DNA of 64,000 nucleotides, from contig DASVTU010000014.1 in assembly GCA_036387415.1 (NCBI GenBank), positions 1 through 64,000 on the forward strand, in the 5' to 3' direction. The notes under the pieces are model-generated. The model was not told the DNA's origin and ran no database searches. It was given only the letters and a program-made list of their open reading frames with translations. This DNA comes from DASVTU01 sp036387415. Lineage in GTDB: Bacteria; Acidobacteriota; Blastocatellia; Pyrinomonadales; Pyrinomonadaceae. The position numbers and the translations under genes are program-made. Each line of letters starts with the position of its first letter. Position 1 is the stretch's first letter. Positions 17,048 through 25,585 of the stretch are shown piece after piece.

Positions 17048-17908
17048 CTACTGATTTCTGTCTTCCGTTTTTTCCAGTTCGTCGGCGATCATTTGGCGGA
17101 CGTTGATGCTGAGGCGTGTGATGTCTTCGTCGACGAGTCCGTGTGTGCTGACGGGGGGGAGGAAGACGAGTTCGATGGTGCCGGGGCGTGCGGTGCCGGT
17201 GCCTTTGCCCATGAGAGTGTCGCTGTTTTTGATGGCGACGGGCACGATGCGGACTCCGGCGTCGCGCGCCATGTAGAAGGCTCCTTTTTTGAAGGGGAGG
17301 AGTTGGCCGGGGCGTGCGCGCGTGCCTTCGGCGAAGACGGCGAAGGAGATGCCGCTTTTGATGCGTTCGGTGGCGGCGCGGACGGTTTCGATGGCGCGTT
17401 GGCGGTTGGAGCGGTCAATCGCCATAATGTTGACGTAGCTCATGCCGTAGCCGAGGATGGGAACTTTGAGGAGTTCTTTTTTCGCCAGTAGACCGATGCG
17501 GCGTCCGTCGCCCGCGTAATAGAAAATCGACGCCGTATCGAGAAACGAGCGATGGTTAGAGACGAAGAGATAGGTCTCGTCGGAACGGAGGTGTTCGCGC
17601 CCGCCGACGCGCACGCGGCAACCGCTCAGACGCAGCCAGTTACGTGCGCCGAAACGCGCCCACGGATAGACCCAGTGGCGTCGGCGCGCGAGGTAGGAGA
17701 CGAGCAGGATGGGCGGGCCGAGGAGGAGTAAAAGCATGGCGGCGACAAACAGCGACCACCAGTAGAAGAGTCGCCCCGCGAGCGGTCTTCGGGCGACGTG
17801 TGTGCTAGACTCGCTCGTCGCGACGGACACGTTTCCGGTCAGGCCGGACGCTTCTTCCGCCGACGCTTCATCACTACCCAATTCATTTGAAAGACTATCA
17901 GGATGCAT
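17048..17908 (-). CDS. plsC: 1-acyl-sn-glycerol-3-phosphate acyltransferase (PlsC family)
   Basis: Acylates lysophosphatidic acid to phosphatidic acid at the inner membrane. From the ATG at 17908 the product has 286 residues: a polar head, a membrane segment at about 46-72, motif I NHRSFLD (His119, Asp124), then IMAIDRSNRQ, and motif III FAEGTR at 192-197, followed by PFKKGAF and IVPVAIKNS. The frame continues upstream as a shadow inside the next gene. The start codon shares the palindrome ATGCAT with the ATG of the divergent carboxypeptidase, so each gene's promoter would lie in the other's coding sequence. A second PlsC homologue lies at 55122-56084. Confidence 0.9.
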   Translation of the reverse strand: MHPDSLSNELGSDEASAEEASGLTGNVSVATSESSTHVARRPLAGRLFYWWSLFVAAMLLLLLGPPILLVSYLARRRHWVYPWARFGARNWLRLSGCRVRVGGREHLRSDETYLFVSNHRSFLDTASIFYYAGDGRRIGLLAKKELLKVPILGYGMSYVNIMAIDRSNRQRAIETVRAATERIKSGISFAVFAEGTRARPGQLLPFKKGAFYMARDAGVRIVPVAIKNSDTLMGKGTGTARPGTIELVFLPPVSTHGLVDEDITRLSINVRQMIADELEKTEDRNQ

Positions 17909-20404
17909 CCCGTTTTGCTTCGCCCCGTTCTTTTTGGACTCGCGATTGCCCTTTTTCTCTCCGCTTCTCTGCTCGCGCCAGCGCGTGTCTCCGCTCAGCC
18001 GCAACAGCGTCGTCGCCCTCGCGCGACACCAAACACGACGACCAAGAATGCCGCCGCGCCTGTTTCTTCTCCCCGCGCGACCGACGCCGTTCCGAGTCCT
18101 CTCTCCGTGCTCGGCTTCACGCCCGGCGACGACCGACGCGTCGCCGATTGGACACAGATACGCGATTACTTCGCGCGTCTCGACCGCGCTTCCACGCGCG
18201 TCCAAATGGAAACCGTCGGCACGACGTCGCTAGGGCGTCCGCTCGTCGTTGCCTACATCAGTGCGCCTGAGAATATACGCAACCTCGCAAAATACAAAGA
18301 GCTTCAACGACGCCTCGCCGACCCGCGCACCATCCGCGACGATGCGGAACGCGAACGTCTTGTGCGCGAAGGCAAAACGGTCGTCGTCATTTCCTGCTCG
18401 ATTCATTCGACGGAAATCGTCGGGTCGCAGATGTCGATGCAGTTGGCCTACGAGTTGGCGTCTGCACAGGACGCCGAGACGCGCGAGATTTTGAGTAACA
18501 CGATTCTGCTGCTCATTCCTTCCGCCAACCCCGACGGCAACGACATCGTTGCCAAATGGTATCGCCGCACACTCGGCACGCCCTACGAAGGGACGGAACC
18601 GCCGGAGCTTTATCACGCTTACGCCGGACACGATAACAACCGCGACTGGTTCATGCTCAATCTCCGCGAGACGCAGGCGCTCACGCGTCTCTTCTGGCGC
18701 GAGTGGTTTCCAAACATCGTCTACGACGTACACCAGCAAGGCACGACGGGTTCGCGTTTCTTCATCCCACCCTTCTACGACCCGCCCAACCCGCACATCG
18801 CGCCCGTGCTCCTGCGCGAAGTCGGGCTCATCGGTCACAAGGTCGCTGCCGATTTACAGAGCGCGGGACATCAGGGCGTTATCACCAACGCGCTCTACGA
18901 CACTTGGTGGCACGGCGGTTTTCGCACCGCGCCCTACTACCACAACTCTGTCGGCATCCTCTCCGAAGCCGCCAGCGCGAAATTGATGACGCCCATCAAC
19001 GTCACACCAGAACAACTCCGCACCGCCAACTCGCGCGGCATGCCTTCCGCGCTCGAACGCGCCACCAACTTTCCAGACCCGTGGCCGGGCGGAATGTGGC
19101 GACCGCGCGACATCCTCGCCATGGAACTCGTCGCTTCGCGCGCAGTGCTTTCGATGGCCGCCAAATATCGCACGCGTTACCTACGCAATACGTACGAACT
19201 CGGACGCCGCGCGCTCGACTGGCGACCCGACTCTGCGACGCGTCCGCTCGCATATCTCATTCCGGCTGGACAGGCACGCGACGAAAATCTCGCGCGAATG
19301 ATTGGCGCGCTCGTCGCACAGGGCGTCGAAGTTCATCGGATGGATGCGGAGTTGCATCTTTCGCATGATTCACTCGACGCACGCAACGCGCACGAAACGC
19401 CGCTCGGCAGTTATCTCGTCTTCCTCGCACAACCCTACCGCGCCAACGTGCAGGCGTTGTTCGAGCGACAGGTTTATCCAGACCGACGGACGGCGGGCGG
19501 CGAGGCCGAACGTCCATACGACGTGGCGGGCTGGACGCTCCCGATGCAGATGGGCATCGAGGTCTTGCCAGTCGTCGCCATCCGTGAAAGCGCGTCCGAG
19601 CGTCGTCTGTCTCTCGTCCGCGATGAAGACGAAGTGCGCCGCGCGCTCGGTCTCGCTCTACGCGGCGATGCGTCGCCTGTACGCAATCCCATCACGCGTT
19701 CCGTCCGCGTCGCGCTCTACAAGAGTTGGCTCGCCTCGATGGACGAAGGCTGGACGCGTTTTGTCTTCGACACTTTTAACGTGCCCTATCGTGCGTTGCT
19801 CGACGCCGAGGTGCGCGCCGGAAATCTGCGTGCGCGTTACGATGTCGTTATCCTACCTTCGCAACGCCCGCGCGAGATTGTCGCGGGGCGCGCTAAGGAG
19901 ACTGCGCCTGCGGAATTCGCGGGCGGCATCGGCGACGCGGGCGTGGAGAATCTACGCCGTTTTGTCGAGGAGGGCGGCACGCTCATCTGCTTCGACGCCT
20001 CGACCGAACTCGCCATCAAGCGTTTCAATCTTCCCCTGCGTAACGTGCTGGAAGGTCTGAAATCCTCCGAGTTCTACGCGCCCGGCTCCATCGTCCGGCT
20101 CGACGTGGACACCTCGCACGCGATTGCACGCGGATTCTCACGCACGACCGACGCCTATTTCATCAACAGTTCGGCTTTTGAAGTGACGGACGACGCGCGC
20201 GTCCGAGTCGTCGCGCGTTACAGTGCGCGCGACGTGTTGCGCTCCGGTTGGTTGCTCGGAAGTCGTTTTATCGAAGGCAAAGTCGCGCTCGCGGAAACGT
20301 CGGTCGGGCGCGGGCGCGTCGTCCTCTTCGCTTTTCGCCCGCAGCACAGAGGACAGACGTGGGGCACTTTTCCCTTCATCTTCAACGCCATTGCGGCGGA
20401 ATGA
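17903..20404 (+). CDS. Secreted M14-family zinc carboxypeptidase-like protein
   Basis: An 833-residue exported metallopeptidase. The signal peptide spans residues 1-31 (MHPVLLRPVLFGLAIALFLS onward), followed by a basic/Pro linker. The M14 core begins at about residue 70. Zinc ligands are visible in CSIHSTEIVGSQ (His168, Glu171) and YDVHQQG (His277), with SANPDGND (Asn209 region) between and GILSEAAS near residue 350 as the likely general-base segment. The C-terminal half resembles a glutamine-amidotransferase-like beta/alpha domain often fused to large M14 proteins (VVILPSQRPREIVAG, EGGTLICFDAST). The start codon overlaps that of the divergent plsC. A weak heptamer repeat follows. Confidence 0.87.
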   Translation: MHPVLLRPVLFGLAIALFLSASLLAPARVSAQPQQRRRPRATPNTTTKNAAAPVSSPRATDAVPSPLSVLGFTPGDDRRVADWTQIRDYFARLDRASTRVQMETVGTTSLGRPLVVAYISAPENIRNLAKYKELQRRLADPRTIRDDAERERLVREGKTVVVISCSIHSTEIVGSQMSMQLAYELASAQDAETREILSNTILLLIPSANPDGNDIVAKWYRRTLGTPYEGTEPPELYHAYAGHDNNRDWFMLNLRETQALTRLFWREWFPNIVYDVHQQGTTGSRFFIPPFYDPPNPHIAPVLLREVGLIGHKVAADLQSAGHQGVITNALYDTWWHGGFRTAPYYHNSVGILSEAASAKLMTPINVTPEQLRTANSRGMPSALERATNFPDPWPGGMWRPRDILAMELVASRAVLSMAAKYRTRYLRNTYELGRRALDWRPDSATRPLAYLIPAGQARDENLARMIGALVAQGVEVHRMDAELHLSHDSLDARNAHETPLGSYLVFLAQPYRANVQALFERQVYPDRRTAGGEAERPYDVAGWTLPMQMGIEVLPVVAIRESASERRLSLVRDEDEVRRALGLALRGDASPVRNPITRSVRVALYKSWLASMDEGWTRFVFDTFNVPYRALLDAEVRAGNLRARYDVVILPSQRPREIVAGRAKETAPAEFAGGIGDAGVENLRRFVEEGGTLICFDASTELAIKRFNLPLRNVLEGLKSSEFYAPGSIVRLDVDTSHAIARGFSRTTDAYFINSSAFEVTDDARVRVVARYSARDVLRSGWLLGSRFIEGKVALAETSVGRGRVVLFAFRPQHRGQTWGTFPFIFNAIAAE

Positions 20405-20424
20405 TGCGGCGGAATGATAAAGAT

Positions 20425-20493
20425 GGTAGACAGTAGTCAACAGTCAGGAGAAAAGCGTACAATCGGTTTCGAGGCTGCTGCTGTCTGCTGTTT
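20425..20493. repeat. Heptamer-unit repeat (AGTCAGT/ACAGCAG) before the first VWA gene
   Basis: Left units GTAGACA, GTAGTCA, ACAGTCA are followed about 30 bases on by CTGCTGT, CTGCTGT. Arms are short and diverged. TACAAT at 20458-20463 lies in the loop and might serve as a -10 box, but no -35 is seen. Confidence 0.55.
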
Positions 20494-20612
20494 TTCTTCA
20501 CGGTTTCGCACTCTGCATTCATCCTTTCCCCTGCGATGTGCATCAAAGAAGGCGTCTGCGCCTCGTCGTCCGTAGCGCCCCGTTCGGTCTTGCCAGAAGG
20601 AGTCAACAAGAC

Positions 20613-21956
20613 ATGAGAAAGTTTGCTGCCATTGTTTTGCTCCTCTCCCTGTTCGCTGTTTCCACGTCGTCAACCGTCGCGCAGACACGCGCCCGCCGCG
20701 TCGGAGGCAATGCGCCGACGCCTGCGCCCGCGTCGTCAAACGTTCCGTCAACTACTGCGCCACGCACGTCCGGCGGCGGTGCGGACGCGAAAGCCAACCC
20801 GCGTCCGACGCGTCCGAATCCGCCTGCCGCGACGCGAGAGAACGATGTCGAGGAAGAGGTTGAAGATGATGCAGTCGTGCGCGTCAACACGTCGCTCGTC
20901 ACCATTCCGGTCAGCGTCATGGACAGAGACGGCAAGTACATCCCCAATCTTTACAAGGAAGATTTCCGCATCTACGAGGATGGCGTTGAGCAGGAACTCG
21001 CTTATTTTGCCACCGTCGAAAAGCCTTTCACCGTCGCGCTTGTCATCGACACCAGTAACTCGACCGCCTTCAAACTCGAAGAGATGCAGGACGCCGCTAT
21101 CGCCTTCGTCAACCAACTCCGCGCCGACGACCGCGTGCTCGTCGTCACATTCGACGACGGCGTACGAGTCGTCTCCGAAGCGACGAGCGACCGCAATGCT
21201 CTCCGCAACGCCATTCGACGCACGCGTCGTGGCGGCAGCACAAAACTTTATGATGCGGTCGATTTCGTCATCAAGAACCGTCTTAACCGCATTGACGGAC
21301 GCAAAGCCATCGTCCTCTTTACCGACGGCGTAGACACTTCCAGCCAACGCGCCAGCTATCAGAGCACCGTGCGCGACGCCGAAGAACTCGACGCGCTCAT
21401 CTATCCCGTCCACTACGACACCTACGACCGCAACGCCGACAACGGCGGCTCGTCCTGGCCTCCTTCGCGCCGTTCGCCCACCATCCGCATCGGCAGATTT
21501 CCCTTCCCGCTCCCGATTCCCTTGCCCGGCGGCGGCACAATCGGCGGCGGTGGCAGAGGCGGCGGTGGTGGCGCGGGTTCGAGCCGCAGCGAACACGAAC
21601 TCGGCTCGCGCTATCTGCGCGAACTCGCGGACAAGACCGGCGGACGACAGTACGAGGCACACGACCTACGCTATCTCACTCAATCATTCGCCGCCATCGC
21701 AGAAGAATTACGACGCCAGTACAGCCTCGGCTACTACCCGAAAATGCAGTCGGCGCAGGCCGGACGACGCCAAATCCGCGTCCGCGTCTATCGTCCCAAT
21801 CTCGTCGTCCGCGCACGCGACAGCTACATCTACAAGCCTTCCGGTGACACCACCGCACAAGACGACACACGACAACAGCAACAACAGTCCGCCCCGCCCG
21901 AACTCCGCCGACGCCAGTTTTCCACCGACCGCGACGGCGAAATTATGAGGAAGTAG
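20613..21956 (+). CDS. Secreted VWA-domain protein of the acidobacterial type
   Basis: A 447-residue exported protein with a signal peptide (MRKFAAIVLLLSLFAVSTSS), a Pro/Ala/Thr linker to about residue 75, an acidic patch EEVEDD, then the domain typical of acidobacterial VWFA-related proteins: TIPVSVMDRDGKYIPNLYKE and DFRIYEDGVEQELAYFATVE. The metal-ion site DTSNS (146-150) and LFTDGVD support Mg-dependent ligand binding. A Gly-rich loop near residue 315 and the C-terminal LRRQYSLGYYP complete the family pattern. The ATG at 20613 has AAGGAG eleven bases upstream. The ligand is unknown; the paralogue is at 28639-29913. Confidence 0.88.
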   Translation: MRKFAAIVLLLSLFAVSTSSTVAQTRARRVGGNAPTPAPASSNVPSTTAPRTSGGGADAKANPRPTRPNPPAATRENDVEEEVEDDAVVRVNTSLVTIPVSVMDRDGKYIPNLYKEDFRIYEDGVEQELAYFATVEKPFTVALVIDTSNSTAFKLEEMQDAAIAFVNQLRADDRVLVVTFDDGVRVVSEATSDRNALRNAIRRTRRGGSTKLYDAVDFVIKNRLNRIDGRKAIVLFTDGVDTSSQRASYQSTVRDAEELDALIYPVHYDTYDRNADNGGSSWPPSRRSPTIRIGRFPFPLPIPLPGGGTIGGGGRGGGGGAGSSRSEHELGSRYLRELADKTGGRQYEAHDLRYLTQSFAAIAEELRRQYSLGYYPKMQSAQAGRRQIRVRVYRPNLVVRARDSYIYKPSGDTTAQDDTRQQQQQSAPPELRRRQFSTDRDGEIMRK

Positions 21957-22055
21957 TCAGTAGTCAGTAGTCAGTAGAAAAGCCTTCTTTTCGTTCACTT
22001 ATAAGTGAACGAAAAGAAGGCTTTCAATCGTTTTTATGCTGTCTACTGTCTACTG
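21957..22055. repeat. Heptamer-unit hairpin with a 46-bp perfect palindromic core
   Basis: GTAGTCA units are repeated three times on the left and CTGTCTA units on the right. Between them 21979-22024 is a perfect 23+23-base palindrome without loop. It lies between convergent genes (VWA + and glgC -), so a bidirectional terminator role is likely for the core. Confidence 0.85.
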
Positions 22056-23351
22056 TTAGATGACCGTTCCGTCCGTGACGGTCGCGTTTTTGGGAACGAT
22101 GATGATGCCGTCGCGGATGTAGTAGTTGCCGTCGGGCGAGTCTAAGTCTTGGACGCCACTTTCATTGACGAGTCGGACGCCCGCGCCAATGCGCGCATTC
22201 TTATCCACGATGGCATGACGAATCACTGTGCCTTCGCCGACGCCGATGCGCGGGCGTCCGGCGGCGATGTCGGCGCGCATCTCGTCTATCGTCTGGTAAT
22301 AGTCTGCGCCCATCAGGTACGTGTTTTCGAGATGCGCGCCCTGGTCGATGCGGCTGCGGAGACCGATGACGGATGTGGTCAGCGTGGCGCGATTGATGAT
22401 GCAGCCCTCGCTGATGATGGAGTGATGAAGTTGGCAGTTGTGCATTTTGGAGGGCGGCAAATAACGCGAGCGCGTGAAGATGGGTGCTTCGGCGTCGAAG
22501 AAATCGAACTTCGGAAGCAGAGAACACATGTCGAGATTGGCGGCGTGAAAGGCCGAGATGGTTCCGATGTCTTCCCAGTAGCTATTGAAGAGAAACGACT
22601 GCACGTTGCCGCCTTTAATCGCCGCCGGAATCACTTCGCGCCCGAAATCGACCCACGAAGTATTCTGCGCGAGCAACTCTTCCAGTTGCGAATAGTTGAA
22701 GACGTAGATGCCCATCGAGGCGAGAAAGGGACGCTTGGCCGCTTCTTCGGCGCTGAGGCCGAAAGCCGTCGTATCGACACGCATCTCTTCGAGCGCCGCG
22801 CCCTTCGGCTTCTCACGAAACTCCGTAATTCGACCCGTCGCGTCGGCCTTGAGTAGCCCGAACTCCTCCGCCGCTTCGCGCGCAAACGGCACGACCGAAA
22901 TCGTCACATCCGCTTTCGTCTCGAAATGTCGCGCGAGAAATTTGCGGTAGTCCATGCGATAGAGATGGTCGCCAGAGAGAATCAGCAGCGTGTCGAGACG
23001 CCAGTCGCGGATGTGCGGCAACACTTGTCGAACGGCGTCCGCCGTGCCTTGAAACCATTGCGGGCTTTCGGGCGTCTGTTCGGCGGCGAGAATCTCAACG
23101 AAGCCGTCGGAGAACTGCGAGAAGCGATACGTGCGCGCGATGTGTCGATTGAGCGAAGCCGAGTTGTACTGCGTGAGCACGAAGATGTTGATGATGTCCG
23201 AATTGATGCAGTTTGAAATCGGAATATCGACCAGACGATACTTGCCACCGAGCGGCACAGCAGGTTTTGAACGATGCTGCGTCAAAGGAAATAGACGTGT
23301 GCCCGCGCCGCCACCGAGAATCACCGCCAGAATATTTTTTTCCGTCGCCAT
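22056..23351 (-). CDS. glgC: Glucose-1-phosphate adenylyltransferase
   Basis: Makes ADP-glucose from ATP and glucose 1-phosphate, the committed step of bacterial glycogen synthesis. The 431-residue product has the nucleotide loop LAVILGGGAGTRLFPLTQHR, KPAVPLGGKYRLVDIPISNC, the catalytic ILSGDHLYRMDY, the glucose-phosphate motif FREKP and SMGIYVFN, and a C-terminal left-handed beta-helix. ATG at 23351 (MATEKNILAV) has GGAG about ten bases upstream; a longer frame to 23402 is less likely. No other glycogen gene is beside it. The convergent VWA gene is separated by the palindromic hairpin. Confidence 0.96.
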   Translation of the reverse strand: MATEKNILAVILGGGAGTRLFPLTQHRSKPAVPLGGKYRLVDIPISNCINSDIINIFVLTQYNSASLNRHIARTYRFSQFSDGFVEILAAEQTPESPQWFQGTADAVRQVLPHIRDWRLDTLLILSGDHLYRMDYRKFLARHFETKADVTISVVPFAREAAEEFGLLKADATGRITEFREKPKGAALEEMRVDTTAFGLSAEEAAKRPFLASMGIYVFNYSQLEELLAQNTSWVDFGREVIPAAIKGGNVQSFLFNSYWEDIGTISAFHAANLDMCSLLPKFDFFDAEAPIFTRSRYLPPSKMHNCQLHHSIISEGCIINRATLTTSVIGLRSRIDQGAHLENTYLMGADYYQTIDEMRADIAAGRPRIGVGEGTVIRHAIVDKNARIGAGVRLVNESGVQDLDSPDGNYYIRDGIIIVPKNATVTDGTVI

Positions 23352-23454
23352 CACTCTTACTCCAACGCCTCTTGAACTGGAAGATCGAGATACGTGGAGC
23401 ATAGACGAAAAGCAGCGATGAGGGCAAAGCCATAAGGGATGAGGTGAAAGGAAT

Positions 23455-23510
23455 GATTCATTGATTCATTGGCTTATTGAGTCATTGATTTAATCAGCAA
23501 TGAGTCAATG
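23455..23510. repeat. Octamer-unit repeat (TGATTCAT family) between two minus-strand genes
   Basis: TGATTCAT, TGATTCAT, TGGCTTAT, TGAGTCAT runs at an 8-base period, followed by the partly complementary CAATGAGTCAATGAC. It lies between the start of glgC and the end of the phosphatidyltransferase gene. Confidence 0.65.
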
Positions 23511-23520
23511 ACCCGACGCC

Positions 23521-24228
23521 TCAACGAACCAATTTCTTCTCTTTCGTCCCTACGCGCTCATCCTTCATGCCTTCTTTCAACGCCATGTCGATGCGCCAGA
23601 TTTTCTTGTGCGTCCGGTAGACGACGATGGACAGGCCGAGCAGCGCAAAGACGGGCACGTAAGGCAACACCTTCGTCATGTGCTTGAGGCCGAAGAGAAC
23701 CAGCAGCGAGTTGATGATGATGAGTGCGATTCTGAATTCCGTCGGGCCGAAGCGTAGATGGCTGATATTAAACTTCCCCGTCGCTCCGAAAGAGAGAAAC
23801 GAATTGACCATGAAGCCGCCGAACACGGCCAGCGTCAGCAGCAAGTAGTAGAGCGAACCGACGGGCAAAACAAACGCGTAACCAATCACCAGCGAACACA
23901 GGAAAACGTAGTCCAGCAAGTGATCCATATAAAATCCCCACTTGACCAATCCCGTATCGCGATACTTGCCGACCTTGCCGTCAAAGAAATCCGTCACATA
24001 CTGCAACGCAATCATCGACGACACACCCCACAACCACCGCACGTCCTCCTGTGCCAGATAACTGAACGCCACAACAAGAGCGCACCAGACGAGCGACAGC
24101 ATCGTCAGATGATGCGTCTCTAAAAACGATGGTATCTTCGGCAACACCACGCTCGCCATGCGTCGCTCCAACGGCGACAGAAACGACGTGCTCGATTTGT
24201 TCGCACCCGCAAATTGCTCTCTCAACAT
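23521..24228 (-). CDS. CDP-alcohol phosphatidyltransferase family membrane protein
   Basis: Transfers a phosphatidyl group from CDP-diacylglycerol to an alcohol in phospholipid synthesis. The 235-residue product has about six membrane segments and the signature TDFFDGKVGKYRDTGLVKWG with FYMDHLLDY, matching D-x2-D-G...G-x3-D-x3-D. The usual Ala-Arg after DG-x2 is Gly-Lys here, so activity or substrate may differ. It is annotated from the ATG at 24228, where GGAGAG lies immediately upstream. The polar acceptor cannot be told. Its C-terminal residues are close to the octamer repeat. Confidence 0.82.
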   Translation of the reverse strand: MLREQFAGANKSSTSFLSPLERRMASVVLPKIPSFLETHHLTMLSLVWCALVVAFSYLAQEDVRWLWGVSSMIALQYVTDFFDGKVGKYRDTGLVKWGFYMDHLLDYVFLCSLVIGYAFVLPVGSLYYLLLTLAVFGGFMVNSFLSFGATGKFNISHLRFGPTEFRIALIIINSLLVLFGLKHMTKVLPYVPVFALLGLSIVVYRTHKKIWRIDMALKEGMKDERVGTKEKKLVR

Positions 24229-24620
24229 CTCTCCAAACCCCTCTCAAACCACACCAAACTTTCATCCAAAACTTCCGACGACAAAACACTCTCAAACACC
24301 AACGACACGACGCTCTCTCGTCAGACATTTCATCCGAATGAGGCGCGTCGCACATCTCGTCGTCAATCGCTCAAAGCAATCCGCACGCCGCACTTCGCGC
24401 GATTCTTTATTCGCATCTGCTATGGAAAGATAGACGTATTGTGAGGACAAGACGCATCGCCGTCCAAATATATTGCGACACCTGAAACAAATTTTATGCA
24501 GTTAGTTTTCGTAGTCGGGCGACTACTTCAAAGGCGAGATTCCGATGCAAAATCCTGACATATATCCTGACACACGCGCAGAGACATTCCTGACAAACAC
24601 TCCTGACCAACTTGTTTCTG
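24229..24620. other. 392-base gap with TCCTGACA direct repeats
   Basis: No gene is supported here; short frames lack family signatures and ribosome sites. The right end holds four copies of TCCTGAC(A) at 24553, 24565, 24588 and 24601, just downstream of the deoC stop. The left part is C/A-rich and would carry the promoter of the phosphatidyltransferase gene, which I could not pinpoint. Confidence 0.5.
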
Positions 24621-25517
24621 TCAATAACCGCTCGCAACGCCGTTCGTCTTTATCCCTGCGGCTTCCTGCGCGATTTTGATACCGACGCTCGCACCGATAC
24701 GCGTCGCGCCCGCTTCGACCATCGCACGCGCGTCGCTGATGCCCTTCACGCCGCCCGCCGCCTTGACACCCATCTCCGCGCCCACCGTCCGTCGCATCAA
24801 CGCCACGTCGGCCACCGTCGCGCCGCTCTTGGCAAATCCAGTCGAAGTCTTGACGAAATCCGCGCCCGCGCGCTTCGCCGCCAGACACGCGCGCACCTTC
24901 TCTTCATCCGTCAGCAACGCCGCCTCGATAATCACTTTGCACAACACGCCGTACTCATGCGCCGCCTCCGCCACCGCACGGATGTCGCTCTCGACCGCGC
25001 AGTCGTCCCCACTTTTTAACGCGCCGATGTTAATCACCATGTCCACTTCCTGCGCGCCATCCAAAATCACACGCCGCGTCTCGTAAGCCTTCACGTCGGC
25101 CAGCGTCGCTCCCAGTGGAAACCCGACCACCGTACACACGGGCACGCCCGTCCCACGCAAGTTGCACGATGACGCACGCACCCAAGACGGATTCACACAC
25201 ACGCTAGCAAAACGAAACTTCGCTGCCTCCTCGCACAGACGCGCGATGTCCCGCTCCGTCGCCTCCGGCTTCAACAACGTATGGTCAACCAGACTCGCCC
25301 AGTCCCTCGCCGTCGCCGTCTCGCCCAACACCAACCCGATACGCGACGCACCCGCATCCACAATCCGCTGCATCCTCTCCGGGCAACGATTGAAACACTC
25401 CGACGAACACCCGCACAGCCCCGCTTGCTCCTCCACGTCGCCGTTCAAACGCGCCACGATAACATCCGTTATCTGCTCAACGAGGTGCTCCAAATCGCCG
25501 TTCTGTGAATATGACAT
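24621..25517 (-). CDS. deoC: Deoxyribose-phosphate aldolase with N-terminal extension
   Basis: Cleaves 2-deoxyribose 5-phosphate to glyceraldehyde 3-phosphate and acetaldehyde. Of 298 residues, about 75-298 form the aldolase barrel: LVDHTLLKPEAT, FASVCVNPSWV, VVGFPLG, CKVIIEAALLT, and the Schiff-base lysine in ADFVKTSTGF, then KAAGGVK. The first 70 residues are extra: an amphipathic helix (DLEHLVEQITDVIVARLNG) followed by a Cys-rich segment (CGCSSECFNRC). Such a helix-plus-linker resembles encapsulation peptides of microcompartment cargo, and DeoC with RpiB are cargo of sugar-phosphate-utilising (SPU) compartments. AGGAG is seven bases before the ATG. rpiB lies 68 bases upstream on the same strand. 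No shell-protein gene is in view. Confidence 0.94.
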   Translation of the reverse strand: MSYSQNGDLEHLVEQITDVIVARLNGDVEEQAGLCGCSSECFNRCPERMQRIVDAGASRIGLVLGETATARDWASLVDHTLLKPEATERDIARLCEEAAKFRFASVCVNPSWVRASSCNLRGTGVPVCTVVGFPLGATLADVKAYETRRVILDGAQEVDMVINIGALKSGDDCAVESDIRAVAEAAHEYGVLCKVIIEAALLTDEEKVRACLAAKRAGADFVKTSTGFAKSGATVADVALMRRTVGAEMGVKAAGGVKGISDARAMVEAGATRIGASVGIKIAQEAAGIKTNGVASGY

Positions 25518-25585
25518 TCAAGACTCCTACAAATAACCACTGAGATTTTCGTCTGACTCTCACATAAATGCTATGCCGCTAAATT

